A stretch of 64,000 bases of DNA, from assembly GCF_003443735.1 (NCBI RefSeq), contig NZ_CP031969.1:4154001-4218000 (forward strand), in the 5' to 3' direction. The stretch is from Streptomyces sp. CC0208. Its GTDB lineage: Bacteria; Actinomycetota; Actinomycetes; Streptomycetales; Streptomycetaceae. The notes below the pieces were generated by a model. That model saw only the letters and a program-made list of their open reading frames with translations. It ran no database searches and was not told the DNA's origin. Below, in pieces: positions 16,985 to 26,422 of the stretch. The position numbers were made by a program, and so were the translations under genes. Position 1 is the first letter of the stretch; each line of letters begins with the position of its first letter.

Positions 16985-18619
16985 CTAGTCGTTCCTCGTG
17001 AAGGTGCCGAGACCGGACGTGTCGAGGTGCTCGACCCGGACCTTGTCGGCGCGTCCGCCGGGTCCGACGGTGAAGGTCACGCCGGACAGGCCGACGGCCA
17101 TTTCGCCGGTGGTGCGGTAGCTGAAGGTGTCACCGTCGTAGTGGCTCAAGGAGAACCGTTGCTTCTTGGGCCCAAGTTGCATGGTGAGTTCGTTCCCCTG
17201 GACGCTGACGGTCATCGGGCCGTAGTAATCATTGGAGTACGTTCCGGTGTAGGCGCTGTTCGCCTTGGCGGGTGCGGGCGAGGCCGGAGGCTTGCTGTAG
17301 TCGACAGGCGACTGTTCCCCGTGCAGGGACTGCTTGAAGATCGGCCCGAGGAACGTCAGCCAGTCGACGGTCGGCCCGCCCGTCGACGCGGTGTCGAGGA
17401 ACGTGGAGGCGATCGCCTCGGGCACGCCGATGGGCTCGCCGTTGGTCAGGACGACGATGCCGAGCTTCTCCGAGGGCAACAACGCGACGTTGGTGGCCGC
17501 CCCCAGCGCGAAGCCCCCGGAGTGGCCGAGCTTCAGCCTGCCCTGGTCGTCGTAGCTCACGTTCCAGCCGAGCCCGTAGAACCCGGACCTGCCCGCGGGC
17601 GCGTGCGGCGGCTCGGAGACCATGCGCGGCAGGTGGGTCTGCTCCAGCGCCTCGGCGTCGACGACTTGCCGCCCCTCAAATTTGCCGTTGCCCAGTTGCA
17701 GGCGCAGCCACTTCGTCATGTCCCGGACCGTGGAGCTGGCCCCGCCCGCCGGGCTCTGGGCGTCCGGGTCGCGCACATGCTCGGCACGCCAGGTGTCCCC
17801 GGTCTTCACATGCAAGGCGGCCTTGTTGCCCGCTTTCTCGTAGTCGGCGAAGGAAGAGCTGGTGGAGCCCATGCCGAGCGGCCGGTACAGCTTCTCGTCG
17901 GACAGCTTCTCCCAGCTGGTCCCCGCTGCGCGCGCGGTGGCGACGCTGGCTTCGGTCAGCCCGAAGTTGGTGTACGCGTAGTGGGCACGGAAGGGGGCCG
18001 ACGGTTCGTAACGAAGGTGGTCCAGGACATACGAGCGGTCGTAACCGAGGTCCTCCAGGACGTCCCCGGCGTGGTCGGGCAGTCCGCTGCGATGCGAGAA
18101 CAGGTCGGCCAGCGTGACATGGCGGGTGACCCATGGGTCCTTCAGCTTGAAGCCGGGGTTGTGGTCGACCACCGGGTCGTCCCAGCCGACGGTCTTCTCG
18201 CCCACGACCGCGGCGACCACGGTGGACGCAACGGGCTTGGAGACCGAGGCGAGCTGGAAGACGGTGTCCGCTCCGACCCGGTCCTTCGTACCTGCCTTCC
18301 GCAGGCCGAACCCCTTCAGATACAGCACCTTGTCGTTGTGCACCACGCCCACGGCGACTCCGGGCACACCGGTGCGGCGCATGGCATCCCGTACGACGTC
18401 GTCCAGCTGGCTCACCGCGCTCTCGACCTCGGCCCGGGTGAGCTGTGGCGGTGGCTGGGCGGGTGGGACGGTGGGCAGCGGCGAGGTCGCGACGGCCGCA
18501 CGCCCGGCGACGGCGGTGTCGGCATCGGCCCCGGTACAGCCGACGGCCAGTACCGCTACCAGGCCGAGTGCAGCGGCGGAGCGAACGGGGCGGGGGCATG
18601 CATGGTCGAGTCGGGACAT
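16985..18619 (-). CDS. Serine hydrolase lipoprotein (class C beta-lactamase/DD-peptidase family)
   Basis: A 544-residue exported protein. The N-terminus is a lipoprotein signal (hydrophobic stretch then AVGC at Cys28). The catalytic SxxK is S125-V-S-K128, the second motif is YTN (in YAYTNFG), and the KTG-equivalent is HSGG. A C-terminal lipocalin-like domain (YTGTYSNDYYGPMTVSVQG) is the extra domain seen in many Streptomyces esterase/beta-lactamase relatives. The activity may be esterase, DD-peptidase or D-aminopeptidase; sequence does not decide. The start at 18619 was chosen by the signal peptide; the spacing from GAGG is short. Convergent with the tRNA. Confidence 0.9.
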   Translation of the reverse strand: MSRLDHACPRPVRSAAALGLVAVLAVGCTGADADTAVAGRAAVATSPLPTVPPAQPPPQLTRAEVESAVSQLDDVVRDAMRRTGVPGVAVGVVHNDKVLYLKGFGLRKAGTKDRVGADTVFQLASVSKPVASTVVAAVVGEKTVGWDDPVVDHNPGFKLKDPWVTRHVTLADLFSHRSGLPDHAGDVLEDLGYDRSYVLDHLRYEPSAPFRAHYAYTNFGLTEASVATARAAGTSWEKLSDEKLYRPLGMGSTSSSFADYEKAGNKAALHVKTGDTWRAEHVRDPDAQSPAGGASSTVRDMTKWLRLQLGNGKFEGRQVVDAEALEQTHLPRMVSEPPHAPAGRSGFYGLGWNVSYDDQGRLKLGHSGGFALGAATNVALLPSEKLGIVVLTNGEPIGVPEAIASTFLDTASTGGPTVDWLTFLGPIFKQSLHGEQSPVDYSKPPASPAPAKANSAYTGTYSNDYYGPMTVSVQGNELTMQLGPKKQRFSLSHYDGDTFSYRTTGEMAVGLSGVTFTVGPGGRADKVRVEHLDTSGLGTFTRND

Positions 18620-18966
18620 GTCCTCAATGGAAGTCCCGCCCCCGGCACCTGTCGCGCCTTGGCGGGCCGTTCGGGGGGCTGAGTCCCTGTGCACGGTGTC
18701 GTGCCCATAGCGTGCCCAAGAGAGCGGACGACTACGGTCAACAGCGGTGCGCAGGTCAGAGCTGTAGAGACCACCCAAGCGCCGTCGCCACCAGGCGAAC
18801 ACGATGGTCTCCCGTCATGAGTCCATCGGCCGACTCACCGTCTCGTCGGCCGCCCCCTTGGAGGGGGCGGCCGTCCGATCGCGGCGACAAGGCTCCGCCG
18901 CGATGCCGTGGTGCGGAGCTTCGCGGCAGTGGTGGAGCGACTGCGCGCCAAGGGCTGAGTCGGGGG
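18620..18966. other. Intergenic region with terminator, no gene seen
   Basis: It contains the presumed promoter of the serine hydrolase and the terminator of the PNGase A-like gene. I see no coding frame with a credible start and ribosome-binding site. Confidence 0.4.
18847..18873. terminator. Terminator hairpin downstream of the PNGase A-like gene
   Basis: A perfect 12-bp stem CGGCCGCCCCCT/AGGGGGCGGCCG with a 3-base loop, 94 bases after the minus-strand stop. Confidence 0.8.
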
Positions 18967-20559
18967 TCAGCAGCCGCGCACGTCCTTCGTCAGCACCCCT
19001 TGCTCCGTCGCGAGCGTGTGGTCGTAGCACGCGCCGGGAGCCCGGAGCCGGTAGCGCTCGCTGGTCGTGGCCACCGCGTGCCGGTCCTCGCGGGCGACGC
19101 CGAGGGTGAAGGTGGCGTCTCCCTGATAGGTGTCGTCGATGCGGGTGGCGCCGAGGTGCGCCCGGTCGGCGACGGACATGATCACGCGCAGTCGGTTGGC
19201 GCTGTCGATGGTGGCGCGGCCGTCGAGCGTGTAGGTGCGGTCGGTGCGGGAGACGTGCCCGTTGGTCGTCACGGTCTGGTCGTCGGTCCACGTGCCGGTC
19301 TGGTCGTCGGTGTTCTCGTCCGGCGTCCACTGGTGGTCGATCGCGCTCGTGACTGCTCGCTCGACCGTCGTCGTGACCCGGCCGTGGGAGGTGTCCAGGT
19401 AGCCGGTGACCTTCAACCGGTCCTTGCCGTCGGTCACCAGGTGGCGCAGCGAACCGTCGGTGTAGGTGTTGCTCACCGCCGGATCCGCCTTCTTGTACGA
19501 CGTCACGGCGCCCGTCACCACCGACTTGTGTGCGTCCTGCCACACCAGGATGTTCGTCGGCGCGCTCCACCCCGTCTGGCCGCTCGGCACCCCGACCACC
19601 GACACGTCGACCTTGTGTGCTCTGCCGTCGTTGAGCAGGCCGGCGAACGGAGTCAGGTCGAACTTCAACGGCCGTACGTCGAAGGCGTGTGGGGCGGGGA
19701 TCACCGACCACAGATAGGGCGACCAGCCGCCGGTCCACACGTTCGGATACGGCGAGGCGATTCCGGCGACCTTCCCGTCGATGCTCACCCGCACCTCGCG
19801 GTACGGACCGTCGTCCCCGCCCTCGCAGGAGTACGACGCGGACGGCGTGACCACCGAGTACCAGAACTCCTCACAGCCGCCGCCCGAGCCGGTGGCGTAC
19901 ACCTCGGCGAGAATCCGCGTGGAGTTGCGTGGAGTGGTCAGCGAGGCGCCGGTCGTCACGCTGTCGCCGTCGCTGAGGGGGATGACCCGGTCGGGGGCGG
20001 AGGGTGTGCGGCCGGGCTTGGGGGCGTAGAAGGTGAGGGTCACCTTGACGTCGAGCACGCCGGTGTAGGTGTCGTTGACAACGTTGCCTATGAGCATGTC
20101 GACCGACTGTGCGCTGCTCAGCGTCTTCTCGTACTCGGTCACGTCCTTCTCGACGGACCATTTGATCCCGTCCTGCGAGGGCTCGGGCGTCGATGTACGG
20201 AAGACCTGTACGCCTCCGATGTCCAGATAACCGAGCCGGTCGAATTGCCGTCCCTTCACGCTCCCGTCCATCCGCAGGACGACCTTGGACCAGCGGCCGG
20301 GGGTGCCGCAGCCGGTGGGCGGCGTGTAGGTGCCGGTGTAGGGGGTGAAGTCCTTGAACTGCGCCTGGGCGATCGTGACCGAACACGACCTGGTGTGCGG
20401 CGTCGAGATGGCCGGGGCGGCGGTCACCGGGTCGTGGTAGTCGGTCCCGAACTCCGCCGGCACCGTGTCCGCGGCGGCTGTTCCCAGGGACAGGCCGAGT
20501 GCGGCAAGCGCGCCGGTCAGCACGGTGGCCGTCCGTCTCGGACGGATCAGGACTCTCAT
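18967..20559 (-). CDS. Secreted PNGase A-like protein (peptide-N4-asparagine amidase A family)
   Basis: A 530-residue exported protein that by family would release N-linked glycans from glycoproteins. The signal peptide is at 1-30 (basic MRVLIRPRR start, then ATAAAD). The mature part has the PNGase A-like features TGTYTPP, WSKVVLRMDGSVKGRQFDRLG, YLDIGGVQVFRTSTPEP, and WSVEKDVTEY, then VWTGGWSPYLWSVIPAPHAFDVRP, characteristic of the family. AGGAAA lies 6 bases before the ATG at 20559. An upstream ATG six codons earlier has no better site. The next gene is a secreted GH2 glycosidase, fitting a glycan-degrading locus. Enzyme activity is inferred from family only. Confidence 0.88.
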   Translation of the reverse strand: MRVLIRPRRTATVLTGALAALGLSLGTAAADTVPAEFGTDYHDPVTAAPAISTPHTRSCSVTIAQAQFKDFTPYTGTYTPPTGCGTPGRWSKVVLRMDGSVKGRQFDRLGYLDIGGVQVFRTSTPEPSQDGIKWSVEKDVTEYEKTLSSAQSVDMLIGNVVNDTYTGVLDVKVTLTFYAPKPGRTPSAPDRVIPLSDGDSVTTGASLTTPRNSTRILAEVYATGSGGGCEEFWYSVVTPSASYSCEGGDDGPYREVRVSIDGKVAGIASPYPNVWTGGWSPYLWSVIPAPHAFDVRPLKFDLTPFAGLLNDGRAHKVDVSVVGVPSGQTGWSAPTNILVWQDAHKSVVTGAVTSYKKADPAVSNTYTDGSLRHLVTDGKDRLKVTGYLDTSHGRVTTTVERAVTSAIDHQWTPDENTDDQTGTWTDDQTVTTNGHVSRTDRTYTLDGRATIDSANRLRVIMSVADRAHLGATRIDDTYQGDATFTLGVAREDRHAVATTSERYRLRAPGACYDHTLATEQGVLTKDVRGC

Positions 20560-21042
20560 GGGTTTCCTGTGTCGCATACGGCGCAGTGAACAGGCATGTG
20601 TCAGCCCCGGCCAAGAGGAGATGGAAAGGTGTTGACCAATTCCTGTCCGTTCACCGACCAAGCAGCCACACACCCGTAACTCAGTCACCGGGGAAGCCCG
20701 GCTCCCGAGGGTCACCTCGCGGGTCCCCTCCCGACGGAGTTCGCAGAGTCGGCGACGCCGGAGTCATCCCCGCCTACGGCAACCAGCGCACCGCCTGGGA
20801 CGCCAGCTGCCTCCACGACTACGAGAACCCGGAACACCACGGATCTTCGACCCGATCATCTCGTCCTGTTCCCGAACCTGCGCCAAACAGCCGATGGCCG
20901 TCCGGACGCACGGCACCACACCGAAGCGCTCGCGGTCTGTGCAAAGCCCCCCGTCACCGATTGCGCCGGCTGTGCGTACCAGCCCGCATCGCGGTCCGAG
21001 ACGTCGGCGACCAGGAAGTCGGCGTTCTGTGCCCCGAGCGCG
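20560..21042. other. Gene-free stretch with possible coding debris
   Basis: The left part must hold the promoter of the PNGase A-like gene. From about 20745 to 21042 the plus strand reads a protein-like stretch (GVIPAYGNQRTAWDASC then LHDYENP) without start or ribosome-binding site. It then loses sense in that frame. I cannot name the parent family. Confidence 0.35.
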
Positions 21043-21077
21043 CCCGAGGCCGCTGATCAGTCGTCAGCGGCCTCGGG
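21043..21077. terminator. Terminator hairpin downstream of the GH2 gene
   Basis: A 14-bp perfect stem CCCGAGGCCGCTGA/TCAGCGGCCTCGGG with a 7-base loop, 26 bases past the minus-strand stop. Confidence 0.85.
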
Positions 21078-21102
21078 GGTCATCAGCTGTAACGGGAACG
21101 GA

Positions 21103-24100
21103 TCACGCCGGTACCAGCTGCCATTGCTGGTTGGCGCCGCCGCCGGGTGTGTACTGCACGACCTTCGCGCCGTCGGTGGTGTCCCAGTTGTAGTCGTCCG
21201 CCGCCAGCCCGCTGTCGTGGCTGACGACGGTGAAGTACCCGTCGGCGTTGGGGCGCAGGTACCACTGCTGGTTGGTGCCGCCGCCTGCCGTCCACTGCTG
21301 GAGCTGGAGCCCGACGGTCGAGGAGTAGCCGTCGACATCGAGCGCCTTGCCGCTGCTGACGTAGTTCAGCGTGTACGCGCCCCCGGGGGCGGTGTTGATG
21401 GTCCAGGCACCGCCGTCCGCCTTCTGGACGACCTTCGCACCGTTCTGGGTCACGTCACCGGTGACGGCGAGCGCCTTGCCGCTGTTGCGGTTGACGATGC
21501 GGTAGTTCGTGCCCGCCACCGGTTGGTTGGCGATCTCGAAGCGGTCGACGGTGGCCCAGTCGTGCGTCGCCGCGGCCCGCTGGGTGCCGGTGACGCGCAC
21601 CCGGATCGTGTGCTTGCCGGAGGAGAGCCGGGGGCTGGTCCACACCGAGACGTCGCCGGTGCGCGCCGTCGAGTACAGGTCGACCAGCGCCTCGGCCCCG
21701 CCGTCGACGGTGACGCCCACCATGCCGTGGCTCGGCGCGGTCACGGCGTGCAGCGTGACGCCGGTACCGACGAAGTCCAGCGTCGCCGTGTCGCCCGTCG
21801 TGTCGCTGTAGGAGTTCGTCCCGGCGTACGGGCCGCTCTCGCCGCTCGCGTGGCTCCAACCGCCGTTGTACGTCACCGCGGTGGCGGCGTCGTCCACGCT
21901 GGTCGTGGCGCTGCTGCCCAGGTTGAGGTACTCGACCGAGTCGGTGAACGTGGTGCTGCCCGACTTCGTGGTCGACAGCACCAGGTACACGCGGGAGCCA
22001 CTGGCCGGCGCGGTGAACGAGATCGGCCGGGTGACCCGGGAGCCGAGCGGGATGGTGAGGGACTCGTTTCCGGACGCGATGACCGCGCCGTCGGGCCGGT
22101 CGAGTCGTGCCGTCCAGTTCAGGCCGACGGACGTGTTGCTGAAGTCGTCGTTGAAGACGGTGATGTTCCGGGTGACGGTGCTGTTGTAGGAGTAGGTGTC
22201 CACCTTGTCCGGGAGCGGGAAGGTGCCGTTCTGGTCCGACTGGCCGGAGGCCGACCAGTAGGGCAGGTCGATCGCGGCGACCGGGTTGAACGCGGCCTGG
22301 ATCCGCTGGATCTGCGGGTTGCTCCACGGGGCGGACAGGTTGTCCTCGCCGTAGACGGGGTGACCGCCCTCCTCGGGGACGAAGTCGGTGCTCTTCACGC
22401 CGGGCACGAAGCTCGCCCAGCCGGACAGCAGGGTGTAGGGGCGCAGGTCGCTGGCGTCCTTGGCGCGCTTGGCGACCGTCGTGGTGGCGAACCACTCGAA
22501 GCCCTGCTTGGTGTTGGACTTGTCCCAGACGTACTCGCCCTCACCGTCGGGCCGGCCGGCCAGGTCGGCCCGCGCCTCGCCGTACTTGCCGATGCCGTCG
22601 ATGTAGTGCGAGAAGACGGCGAAGTTGCCGTTCAGCATGGTGGGCCACGGGTTGGTGTTCCAGGCGGTGTCGGCGCTGACCGGCCGGGTGCCGTCGTTGC
22701 CGTTCATCGCCGCGTACAGGTCCTTCTCGAACGACTCGGAGTCGAAGCGGCTGATGTCGTTCTCGTTGCTCTGGCTCCAGCGGATGATCGCGGGGTGGTT
22801 GCGGTCGCGCAGGGTCAGCGCCTTGGCGTGGTTGACCATGTTGTCATGCCCGACGACGAAGTCCTGGCAGCTGCAGGTGCCGCGGATCGCGGTCTCGTCG
22901 ATGACCATCAGGCCCATCTCGTCGGCCACGTCGAGCATGTACGGGCTGCCCGGCTCCTGGTGGATGCGGACCACGTTGTAGTTGAGCCGCTGGTAGTTGC
23001 CGACCGCCTGCGGCCAGCCGCCGTTGCCGCTGGACGGCGGGAGGAAGCCAGGGAGCGTGTCGTAGGCGTCGCCCTTGCCGCCGTTGTCGATCCGGTCGTA
23101 GTCCGCGCCCTGCAGGCTGTCACCGCGCAGGTTCACCCGTACGCCGTTGAGGTAGTAGTACTCGCCGTTCTGGGTCGTCTCGCGGAATCCGAACCGGTAG
23201 GTGGCGTCGCTGGTGCGGCCGTCGTCCGTGGACGCGTGCACCGACAGCTTGTGCAGCTGGGCGCGGTACCCGGAGCGGTAGGGCACGTTCGGCCACCAGT
23301 ACGAGGACGAGCCGAGGTTCCACGCCACCGGGCCGACCGTCACCTTGGCGGTCGAGTGGGCGGCCAAGGTGACCGTACGGCTGGGCAGCGACGGGTAGGT
23401 GAAGGATCCGCCGCTGTCCGAGGCCAGCGAGCCGGTCAGCGTCACCGACCGCGAGTTGCCGGAGGTGTTCGTCACGGACACGTCGTAGGTGAGGGTCTTG
23501 TCGGTCACGGAGGTGCGGACGAAGGTGTCGCTGACGTACACCGCCGGGTACACGCGCAGGAACGCCGAGCGGTAGATGCCCTGCGGGATCGCCTCGGACC
23601 AGTTGGCGGCGTCGGGAACCAGGACCTGATCCCCGCTCGCGTTCTTCAGGGCGTAGCGGCCCTTGACGTTCACGCTGATCGTGTGGGTGCTGCCGGGGGC
23701 GGCGAAGGGGGAGATGTCGAATCTCGACGACGTGAAGGAGGTGGTCTGGGTGGCGACCACCTGCCCGTCCACCGACAGCGTCGCCTCGTGGTTCACCGCG
23801 CCGAACTCGATCCACACCGACTGCGGTTGCCCCGTGTCCGGCACGGTCACGGTGCGCGAGTACGTCGCCTCGTTCACGTCGGTGAAGCCCTGCTTGTACC
23901 AACCGCCGCCGGGCACCGTGATCGACGTCGCCGCACGGCCCTTCGGCGTGAAGCTCCACGTTCCGGCCAGGTCGACCGACCTGATCGCGGCGTTGCCCGC
24001 AGTGAACCCGTTGATGTCCGACACCGTCGTGGCGGACGCCGATACCGGCGCGGCCGACGCCGGTGGCGGCGCCGCCAGGACCCCGGCTAGCAGCGCCGCG

Positions 24101-24159
24101 GCGGCCACGAACAACTGGGCGAAACGTCTCCGGTGGGGTGGCGGACTGTGCTGGCGCAC
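21103..24159 (-). CDS. Secreted glycoside hydrolase family 2 with ricin-type lectin domain
   Basis: A 1018-residue exported exo-glycosidase. The signal peptide ends around residue 36 (PPPASAAP). A GH2 sugar-binding jelly-roll lies at about 60-205 (WYKQGFTDVNEATYSRTV), Ig-like domain at about 210-320, and TIM barrel from about 330. The catalytic acid/base is Glu466 in WSQSNEN. A further Ig/CBM-like part follows, then a ricin B beta-trefoil at about 885-1018 (repeated NQQWYLRP, NQQWQLVPA) for carbohydrate binding. The substrate (galactoside, mannoside or glucosaminide) cannot be fixed. The PNGase A-like gene downstream in the same direction suggests cooperation on N-glycans. Confidence 0.93.
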   Translation of the reverse strand: MRQHSPPPHRRRFAQLFVAAAALLAGVLAAPPPASAAPVSASATTVSDINGFTAGNAAIRSVDLAGTWSFTPKGRAATSITVPGGGWYKQGFTDVNEATYSRTVTVPDTGQPQSVWIEFGAVNHEATLSVDGQVVATQTTSFTSSRFDISPFAAPGSTHTISVNVKGRYALKNASGDQVLVPDAANWSEAIPQGIYRSAFLRVYPAVYVSDTFVRTSVTDKTLTYDVSVTNTSGNSRSVTLTGSLASDSGGSFTYPSLPSRTVTLAAHSTAKVTVGPVAWNLGSSSYWWPNVPYRSGYRAQLHKLSVHASTDDGRTSDATYRFGFRETTQNGEYYYLNGVRVNLRGDSLQGADYDRIDNGGKGDAYDTLPGFLPPSSGNGGWPQAVGNYQRLNYNVVRIHQEPGSPYMLDVADEMGLMVIDETAIRGTCSCQDFVVGHDNMVNHAKALTLRDRNHPAIIRWSQSNENDISRFDSESFEKDLYAAMNGNDGTRPVSADTAWNTNPWPTMLNGNFAVFSHYIDGIGKYGEARADLAGRPDGEGEYVWDKSNTKQGFEWFATTTVAKRAKDASDLRPYTLLSGWASFVPGVKSTDFVPEEGGHPVYGEDNLSAPWSNPQIQRIQAAFNPVAAIDLPYWSASGQSDQNGTFPLPDKVDTYSYNSTVTRNITVFNDDFSNTSVGLNWTARLDRPDGAVIASGNESLTIPLGSRVTRPISFTAPASGSRVYLVLSTTKSGSTTFTDSVEYLNLGSSATTSVDDAATAVTYNGGWSHASGESGPYAGTNSYSDTTGDTATLDFVGTGVTLHAVTAPSHGMVGVTVDGGAEALVDLYSTARTGDVSVWTSPRLSSGKHTIRVRVTGTQRAAATHDWATVDRFEIANQPVAGTNYRIVNRNSGKALAVTGDVTQNGAKVVQKADGGAWTINTAPGGAYTLNYVSSGKALDVDGYSSTVGLQLQQWTAGGGTNQQWYLRPNADGYFTVVSHDSGLAADDYNWDTTDGAKVVQYTPGGGANQQWQLVPA

Positions 24160-25060
24160 GGCTACTCCTCGGTGTGCGGATCCGAAGCAAGGTGAACGCG
24201 ATCGACGACCGGCTCTCGCTCAAGCCCGTCGCGGTATGCCGTCAAGCAGCGTTCGTGCCTGAGGACTGGTGACAGCGGCCTCGTGAGGCTGCGGGTACGA
24301 GGACAGCCGTCGCCGTCATGACGGGATGTGACTCGGCATCAGTACGCGGGCTGGGCCGTGGTCCACCTTGACGGCGACGGCTGCACGTTTCGCGGTCATC
24401 AACTCGGTCATCGCGCCCGGTGCCCTCGGCTTGTGAGGCCGTGTTCATCACTGAAGGACATGCGAGCCCCTGTCTCGACGCGTCAAGGAGATGTCCGGCG
24501 CCCAGCGACAGCGCCTGGGACATCGGATGTATGTATAAGGGCCCCGGGAAGGGTTGTCCATACTCCACACAAAAAAGATGATCTCGAAGAGCCTTCACCT
24601 GCTGCTATGTAGAAATCAACGTGAACCTGTAACCAGGCAGTCACCCCCCGTCTTCCCGCTTCATGGGATGTATTGCTAGGCTGCCGCCGCCCGGTTGTGG
24701 CCGTCATGGGGTGGATGGCGCGTGAGAGTACTGGTCCCGAGCCCACGCGGCCCTCGTCGCCGTGCTCGCCGAGGTGGCTCACCGGCTTGCGCGACCGAGG
24801 CGAGAACCCGGTTCATACCCGGCGCCGGCCCTCCGCACCGAGGAACCCCCGCTGACGGCCGCCTGCCGGGCGAACGCGGTAGTCGTCGCGTCCGTAGGTG
24901 GTCAGCGGCGCGCCAGTTGCCGCTCGCCGGCGGAACCGGCCCGGTGGGGCGGGCCGTAGTGCTTCGACACCGCTTCCCCTGCTCGGCGGGAAGCACGCCG
25001 TCGGTGCCGATCGAAGGGCCTGCTTCACCAGTGTCCTGCTGCGGGAATCTTGGCCTCTCC
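24160..25060. other. 900-base region without a convincing gene
   Basis: Several open frames cross it on both strands but none has a ribosome-binding site plus family-like sequence. Around 24525-24620 is an AT-rich patch (ATGTATGTATAAG, ACACAAAAAAGATG) unusual for this genome. The left end is the promoter region of the GH2 gene, and the right end follows the stop of the ANTAR gene. Decayed coding sequence or regulatory DNA are both possible. Confidence 0.4.
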
Positions 25061-25453
25061 CTACCTGGACCGCTCATCGGCCGGGGGCGAGTCGCACTGT
25101 CGCTCTTCCGCGTAAAGCCGCCCCAGCGCATGCCGCAGCGCCCGCTGCATCCGCTCCGGGAGCGGCTTGCCCTCCCACGCGGCGACCATGGCCGCGGCCA
25201 CCTCTGCGAGTTTGGTGTGGCACTGCCGCGAGATGTCGACCAGGAGGTCCCTGGCCGTCGCGCGACTGCAAGGGGTCAGGGCCATCATCATGCCGCGGGC
25301 CTGGTCGATGACGGCGCGGCCGGCCAGCGCCCGCCGCAGCTGATCGTTCTCGGCGCGCAGTGCGACGAGATCGTCTCCAGCGGCTGCGTTCCCCCACGTG
25401 GCCTCGGCCCGCAGCTTCCAGTAGTCCTCCTGTAGCAGGGTCGTGCGATGCAT
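25061..25453 (-). CDS. ANTAR-domain protein (stand-alone)
   Basis: A 130-residue protein with a coiled N-terminus (LVALRAENDQLRRAL) leading into an ANTAR RNA-binding domain (about 55-115: AVIDQARGMMMALTPCS, ARDLLVDISRQCHTKLAEVA). ANTAR proteins bind paired hexaloop hairpins in leader RNAs and cause antitermination. No GAF or receiver domain is present. I took the second ATG, since AGAGG is 8 bases from it but only 3 from an ATG nine bases further upstream. It opens a region with two further ANTAR proteins. Confidence 0.85.
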   Translation of the reverse strand: MHRTTLLQEDYWKLRAEATWGNAAAGDDLVALRAENDQLRRALAGRAVIDQARGMMMALTPCSRATARDLLVDISRQCHTKLAEVAAAMVAAWEGKPLPERMQRALRHALGRLYAEERQCDSPPADERSR

Positions 25454-25535
25454 GACATGCACCTCTCAATGAGTTCGAACTGCCCGGCCCGGCTGAAGCC
25501 GTCCGGCACAGATGACGGCCAGGTCGCTCCACGAG

Positions 25536-25814
25536 TCACCTGTGGTGTTGGTGGTCCCGGCGGTCCTCGCGCTGCCAGCGCGCCCGGTTCCGGCGGCTGT
25601 AGCGGCGATCCCAGCGGTCCTGACGATCCCGGCGCTCCTGGTAGTCGCGGTAGTCCCCGAAATCGGAACCGCCGTCGCGGTCCCGGACTCCGCCACGACC
25701 GCGGGCCTGCCGGGTCGCGCCGTAGACCAGCACCGCTGCGGCCACCCACCAGATCGGGTGAAGGAAGCCGAGGCCGAACAGGGCGGCGATGAGGATGAGG
25801 AGCAGGACGAACAC
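25536..25814 (-). CDS. Small membrane protein with charged RD-rich tail
   Basis: A 92-residue protein with two hydrophobic N-terminal helices (FVLLLILIAALFGLGF and WWVAAAVLVYGAT) and a low-complexity tail of R, D, Q and Y (RDYQERRDRQDRWDRR). GTG start with GGGAGG 7 bases upstream. It resembles in layout the 75-residue protein at 40736-40963, which has the same RRRDRQDR-type tail, inside the Asp23 module. Function unknown. Confidence 0.78.
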   Translation of the reverse strand: MFVLLLILIAALFGLGFLHPIWWVAAAVLVYGATRQARGRGGVRDRDGGSDFGDYRDYQERRDRQDRWDRRYSRRNRARWQREDRRDHQHHR

Positions 25815-26149
25815 GGTAGGCCTCCCCGGGAGTTGGACGCTGCGTCGATACCGGGGACTGGGGCCTCACACCAGAGCGTAGTCCTGCCCGACGGTTGTGG
25901 ATACCGTGCGAGGTCAGCGCTTCTGCCCGGGCGCGGATGGCTGCTTGACGCCTGTCGGAAAGCCGCTGCGAGGGCTAGCGTGTTTCATGCCGCCCCTGCC
26001 CCCGGCAGCGTCGATCGCCTCTCGCGCTCCTTCCGGGGGCGCACCCTGCGCATCGGTGCGTCACGCGATCCCGGCGCGCCGGATGTGCCTCAAGCGGGCA
26101 ACGATCTGCTGCCCGCCGCGTCGCACGCATCCCGAACCAGGCGGCACGC
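25815..26149. other. Intergenic region between divergent small membrane genes
   Basis: About 335 bases with no credible gene. It must hold promoters for both flanking genes; I could not identify a clear consensus promoter. Confidence 0.35.
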
Positions 26150-26422
26150 ATGTACGCCCTGATCGTTCCGGCTTCGACCCCCTTTGTCCTGCTCGCCGTC
26201 GTGATGGCCCTGTCCTGGTGGGAGGACCACATCCTGCCGACGTCGCCGACCGAGCCGGCCGAACCACCCGCCGAGGCTCCGTTCCCCCCGGCGGCCCCTG
26301 CTCAACTCCCCCGAGTCCTCAGTGTCGACCCCACGTTGACGGGCGCGGCATTCCACCTTCCCGCTTCGCCCGGACCCCGCGGACATACAGGAAATCCCCG
26401 CGATCCGGAGGCCCGGCAATGA
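26150..26422 (+). CDS. Small membrane protein with Pro-rich tail
   Basis: A 90-residue frame starting MYALIVPASTPFVLLAVVM, a single transmembrane helix followed by WWEDHILP and a proline/alanine-rich tail. The ribosome-binding site is weak. The stop overlaps the ATG of the next small frame (ATGA), and that one overlaps the DUF1206 gene (GTGA), so the three could form one translationally coupled operon. Function unknown. Confidence 0.6.
   Translation: MYALIVPASTPFVLLAVVMALSWWEDHILPTSPTEPAEPPAEAPFPPAAPAQLPRVLSVDPTLTGAAFHLPASPGPRGHTGNPRDPEARQ

Noticed and set aside
24242-24598. 118-codon minus-strand frame in the gene desert
   Set aside because: No ribosome-binding site and no recognisable sequence.
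24676-25131. 151-codon minus-strand frame upstream of the GH2 gene
   Set aside because: Arg/Pro-rich composition typical of out-of-frame high-GC DNA.
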